A stretch of 64,000 nucleotides of DNA from Camillea tinctor (lineage: Eukaryota; Ascomycota; Sordariomycetes; Xylariales; Xylariaceae). Location: positions 500,902 through 564,901 of the forward strand of contig MU394055.1 of assembly GCA_022578605.1 (NCBI GenBank), written 5' to 3'. Of the stretch, positions 60,737 through 64,000 are shown one piece after another. Under the pieces are notes generated by a model, which was given only the letters and a program-made list of their open reading frames with translations, was not told the origin of the DNA and made no database searches. Every line of letters starts with the position of its first letter. Positions within the stretch are counted from its first letter, which is position 1. A program made the translations under genes and the position numbers.

Positions 60737-60771
60737 TACACACACACACACACACCTATATATATATATAA
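60737..60771. repeat. Compound (CA)n(TA)n microsatellite
   Basis: About nine CA units directly followed by about eight TA units, about 250 bases upstream of the MFS start codon. Confidence 0.85.
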
Positions 60772-61023
60772 TACCTACGCGGGTCTCTAACCTAACCATA
60801 GACATGCCCCGGTTGGCAGATCCGCAACCAAGGAGAAAAAAAAAGTGAAGAGACAATAGTGATCCTGATAACATAAAAACACAAGTCATCGGCGATTCTC
60901 TTGTCATTTAAACCTTGACTTGCTATATTTAGTCTTCCATAAGAAGCCGGTCTTGGCTCTTCTTAAGTAATTATTCTTCTTCTTCTTTTTTTAGATTCTT
61001 TCTCTTCTACTTCTTCCTAAAAC

Positions 61024-62925
61024 ATGGCCAACGAATCTCCTAAATTAGATGAGATATCCTACGACATCACCACGCAGCGTGGCCGACGTTCCAGCGATGC
61101 GGACACCGCCGACAGGAGCTTCCGCGAAGACGCCGAGAAACGATACGTAGAGGCGGCCCCGGAATTCCCCCCGCCGCCTTCCAGCGACGTCCCGCCAAGC
61201 GACGGGGATGCCGAGGAGGCAGAGGCCGACAGCCCCACAGCCCCTCCGGAGAGACGGCCCCAGTCTCTCGCCTCTTCGACGAGGTCCAGGCCGCTCGTCA
61301 TCGTGCCTAGGGAGAAGCGGAGGGGGTTGTTCGCACAGCTGACCCTACTGCCCGAGGTGGAACGGCCGTTCGATTACAGCAACAAAGTCAAGTGGACTCT
61401 GACCATCTTCATAGCTATAGCTGCATGTGCCGCGCCTATGGGCTCTGCTATATTCTATCGTACGTTGTTTTAAATTATTTTCTTTCTTAGAGTAGCCTCA
61501 TTTGACTGCTCACTCCCTCCTCCTCCCCCCTTTTCTTTTTTAGTGATTATCTACTAGCGCATGACTAAACAGTATCACCTTGTAGCCGCACTGCCCGAAT
61601 TATCCAAGGAGTTGGCCGTCTCACCCACGGTCGTGAATCTGTCGGTGGCGCTGTACATGTTAGCCATGTCCATATTCCCGTTATGGTGGTCGACCTTCTC
61701 GGAGACACTCGGCCGCCGCACCATCTACTTGGTCTCGTTCTTCCTCAACATCGTGTTCTCGGTGCTTAGCGGCCTCAGCGTCAACATCGCCATGCTCGTC
61801 GTCTTCCGCATGTTGTCCGGCGGTGCTGCCGCCTCCGTGCAGGCTGTCGGTGCCGGAACCGTAGCCGATCTCTGGGAGCCCCGGGAACGCGGACGCGCGA
61901 TGGGCATCTTCTACTTAGGACCGCTTATGGGACCCTTGCTGGCCCCTATCATTGCCGGCGCGCTGACCGAAGCCTTCGGGTGGCGTAGCACCATGTGGTT
62001 CTTGTCTGTATATGGCGCGATGGTGTTTTTCCTAGTTCTGTTCGGCGTCCCCGAGACACTCGCGCGGCAGAAACAGCAACAGGCTGCTGCTGAGGTCATG
62101 ATATCGGAGAACCCCCCCGCTCAGGGGGACGTAGACCTCTCACGGGTATCGACTCGCCGCTCTGCCGTCCAGGTGAAGACCAAGCAAGCCAGAGTCTGGA
62201 TCAAGCGTCTCTTTATCGAGCCATTCGAGGTCCTCACGTACCTGCGTTTCCCAGCCGTTGCGCTGACGGTCTACTACGCCTCCATCACGTTCGGGTCCCT
62301 CTACATCCTCAACATCAGCATCCAGTCCGCCTTCTCGGCCCCGCCTTACTCGTTTCCGCCGCTTATCCTCGGCATCCTGTATATCCCCTCGTCGCTGGGC
62401 TACTTCATCGCCTCGCTCCTGGGTGGGCCGTGGATCGACTACATTATGAACCGTGAGGCCCGCAAGGCCGGCCGGTACGACAGCCGTGGCCGCCTCATTG
62501 TTCTACCCGAGGATCGCATGTGTGAGAACGCCTGGATCAGCGCAACCATGTACCCGGCGGCGCTGTTATGGTTTGGCTGGAGCGTGCAGTACGGCGTGCA
62601 CTGGGCGGTGCCGGCCGTGGCCAACCTCTTCTTCGGCATGGGCAGCATGCTCGTCTTCTCTGCTGCCACCACCATGCTTACCGAGTTCATGCCCGGCCGT
62701 AACAGCTACGGCGTCGCGCTCAACAACTTCTGCCGCAACATCCTCAGTTGCACCGGTGGTATCATCGGGCAGCCACTCATCGATGCCATGGGTAACGGCT
62801 GGCTCGCCACCATGGTGGCCCTCGTGGCTTGGATCAGTGGAAACATTACGATATGGACGCTGAGAAGGAACAGTCGTAAGTGGAGGAAGCAGATGGACGA
62901 GACGCTCAATAAGCTAAAGGGATAA
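61024..62925 (+). CDS. Major facilitator superfamily transporter, DHA1 drug/polyamine type (Qdr-like)
   Basis: Exons are 61024-61459 and 61586-62925, giving 591 residues. The first ~110 residues are a soluble, acidic and Pro-rich tail. Twelve membrane segments follow, starting at WTLTIFIAIAACAAPMGSAI and ending at ALVAWISGNITIWTL. Motif A between helices 2 and 3 reads FSETLGRRTIYLVS, and motif C-like GPLMGPLLAPIIAGALTE is in helix 5, the antiporter signature of the DHA1 group. PFDYSNKVKW before helix 1 is typical of fungal Qdr3/Dtr1-like members. A central loop of ~60 residues separates the two halves. The intron (GTACGT/TTGTAG, 126 nt) rebuilds the conserved IFYPALPELSKEL. Substrate unknown; a toxic compound, polyamine or weak acid exporter would fit the group. 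Confidence 0.9.
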
Positions 62926-63339
62926 AGAACAACCTTCGTTTTTTTTTCCGTTGATGGTAATGAGGGTGGGAAGAGAGAGTAATGATAGGGAGAATGAAGA
63001 ATTAAAGATGGGTTATTTGGATATATGAGTTGCAAAATCTAGAAACGCATATTCATGAGTACATATGATGGAAATCACGAAGGGTATGAGGAGGGTTACA
63101 AAATTGGGTAGTATACATGGTTTCATTCTGGATAAAGCAGCACATATATCTAGGTTAGGTTATTAGCAGGTAGCATAGCGTTGTTTTCTTTCCCCTAATT
63201 TCTTTTAATAGTAACATGGCATTTCTTAAGGCTATTTATTCAACTGATACTATTTACCTTTTTCATCCTTGTGTGAATCGTGAGTCTCGTCACTCTCTAT
63301 ATAGGTTTTATAGGTATATATTCTCATCACCCTCTTTTC
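62926..63339. other. Intergenic between convergent genes, 0.4 kb
   Basis: 3' flanks of the MFS and dehydratase genes; AT-rich, no features. Confidence 0.65.
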
Positions 63340-64000
63340 CTACTTCCCCTCCCCGAACAACCCCCCAAGCGCATCCAGACTCACATTGCCCCCGGAAAAC
63401 ACAATGCCCACGTCCCACCCCTCCTCCCCCGCCTCCCTCTCGACCATCGCCCGGAACCCCTCATCATACAGCGCCACGGCGAGCCCCACCACCGCGCTCG
63501 GCTCGACCACCATCTTCAGCCTCTCGTAGACGAGCCGCATCGCCCCGCGGATCTGGTCCTCGGTGACGGCGTGGAACCCCGCCACGAGCCGCCGCTCGTA
63601 GATGATCCCCCACGGCACCACCCCCACCGGCGTGCGCAGCCCGTCCGCGATCGTCAGGCTCGACACGCGCTCCACGCGCACCCCGGCCTCGTACCCGCGC
63701 CCCGCGTCGTCGGCCCCCGCGAACGCCGGCTCGCACCCGTACACCCGCGTGCCCGTCCCCTCGCACGAGAGCGCCACGCCCGAGAGCATGCCGCCGCCGC
63801 CGCACGGCGCGAGGATAGCGTCGAGGGCGGGGCGCGCGCCGGCGCGCACGCGCTCGAGCTTCGTCGACGGAACACCGGGCTCTGTGGCGGGGACCCAGGT
63901 CGGCCCTCCCTTGCTCCCGCCGCCACCAGAGGCAGAGGCAGAGGGGGAGGAGGGGGAAAGCATGCTGGCGCGCACGTCGTCCTGCATCTCCAGCCCCAGC
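63340..64000 (-). CDS. PLP-dependent serine/threonine dehydratase or serine racemase family, 5' end cut by window
   Basis: C-terminal ~220 residues of a fold-type II PLP enzyme; the open frame continues past the window edge, so the ATG at 63987 is unlikely to be the start (LGLEM precedes it, matching the region after the family's GQGT motif). The phosphate-binding tetraglycine loop is in APCGGGGMLSGVALS and the C-terminal SGGNVSLD positions the pyridine-nitrogen ligand. Enzymes of this group deaminate serine or threonine, or racemise serine. A Ser/Gly-rich insert of about 35 residues (MLSPSSPSASASGGGG onward) lies before the tetraglycine strand, where relatives have a short loop. The region is very GC-rich, with CGC/GCG runs giving spurious ORFs in other frames. 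The catalytic lysine is outside the window. Confidence 0.85.
   Translation of the reverse strand, partial: LGLEMQDDVRASMLSPSSPSASASGGGGSKGGPTWVPATEPGVPSTKLERVRAGARPALDAILAPCGGGGMLSGVALSCEGTGTRVYGCEPAFAGADDAGRGYEAGVRVERVSSLTIADGLRTPVGVVPWGIIYERRLVAGFHAVTEDQIRGAMRLVYERLKMVVEPSAVVGLAVALYDEGFRAMVEREAGEEGWDVGIVFSGGNVSLDALGGLFGEGK

Larger units (their letters stand above)
59272..61023. other. Intergenic between divergent genes, 1.75 kb
   Basis: AT-rich with (GA)n at 60571-60591 and (CA)n(TA)n at 60737-60771; CTT/TTC-rich leader just before the MFS gene. No gene or RNA gene supported. Confidence 0.6.

Overview
This is a nuclear segment of a filamentous ascomycete (Pezizomycotina), most likely a Sordariomycete. 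The evidence is short GT-AG introns (about 50-165 nt) with CTAAC/CTGAC branch points, a conidiation protein of the con-6 family, fungal fimbrin, Ies4 and Gid1/RanBPM homologues, and long pyrimidine-rich, microsatellite-rich intergenic spacers scattered with the palindrome TACCTAGGTA. A Xylariales-type genome would fit, but that is inference. A little under half of the window is gene; there are no rRNA genes, no convincing tRNA genes, no transposase or reverse transcriptase, and no CRISPR. One 10-N assembly gap lies at 44252-44261.

Layout. 1-5 kb, all minus strand: 3'-truncated SRAP/HMCES abasic-site protein, ribosomal protein eL18, and a Ypr011c-like mitochondrial carrier. 7.8-9.2 kb: SR-type splicing factor (minus). 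12-18 kb: sterol O-acyltransferase and fimbrin (both minus). 19.5-22 kb: a small secreted cysteine-containing protein and a TMEM234-like membrane protein (both minus). 24 kb: con-6 (plus), convergent with an HSL-type esterase (minus). 27-31.5 kb: indoleamine 2,3-dioxygenase and a Ser/Thr-rich secreted protein (both minus). 34.5-41.2 kb: Ies4 and the GID-complex RanBPM homologue (both plus). 44.8 kb: an 84-residue small protein (minus). 48-52 kb: metaxin/Sam35-like protein (plus), then a short-chain dehydrogenase (minus) divergent from a thiol-methyltransferase-like enzyme (plus). 54.5-59.3 kb: asparagine synthetase (plus) convergent with gamma-glutamyl phosphate reductase (minus). 61-64 kb: MFS transporter (plus) convergent with a 5'-truncated PLP-dependent serine/threonine dehydratase (minus).

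Most genes are ordinary housekeeping functions with no operon-like logic: translation, splicing, actin bundling, chromatin, sterol esterification, GID ubiquitin ligase, mitochondrial import, and proline/asparagine synthesis. I rebuilt exon structures by hand from splice signals, phase continuity and family conservation, so the ranges given are the CDS span and exon lists are in the evidence fields.

I did not find a convincing new multi-gene system. The signals most worth a second look are a pair of near-identical palindromes (GGCCGGAA-N3-TTCCGGCC) upstream of the indoleamine dioxygenase gene, the repeat-bearing Ser/Thr-rich secreted protein, two small uncharacterised proteins, the poly-G/poly-C structure around the assembly gap, and the dispersed TACCTAGGTA palindrome.
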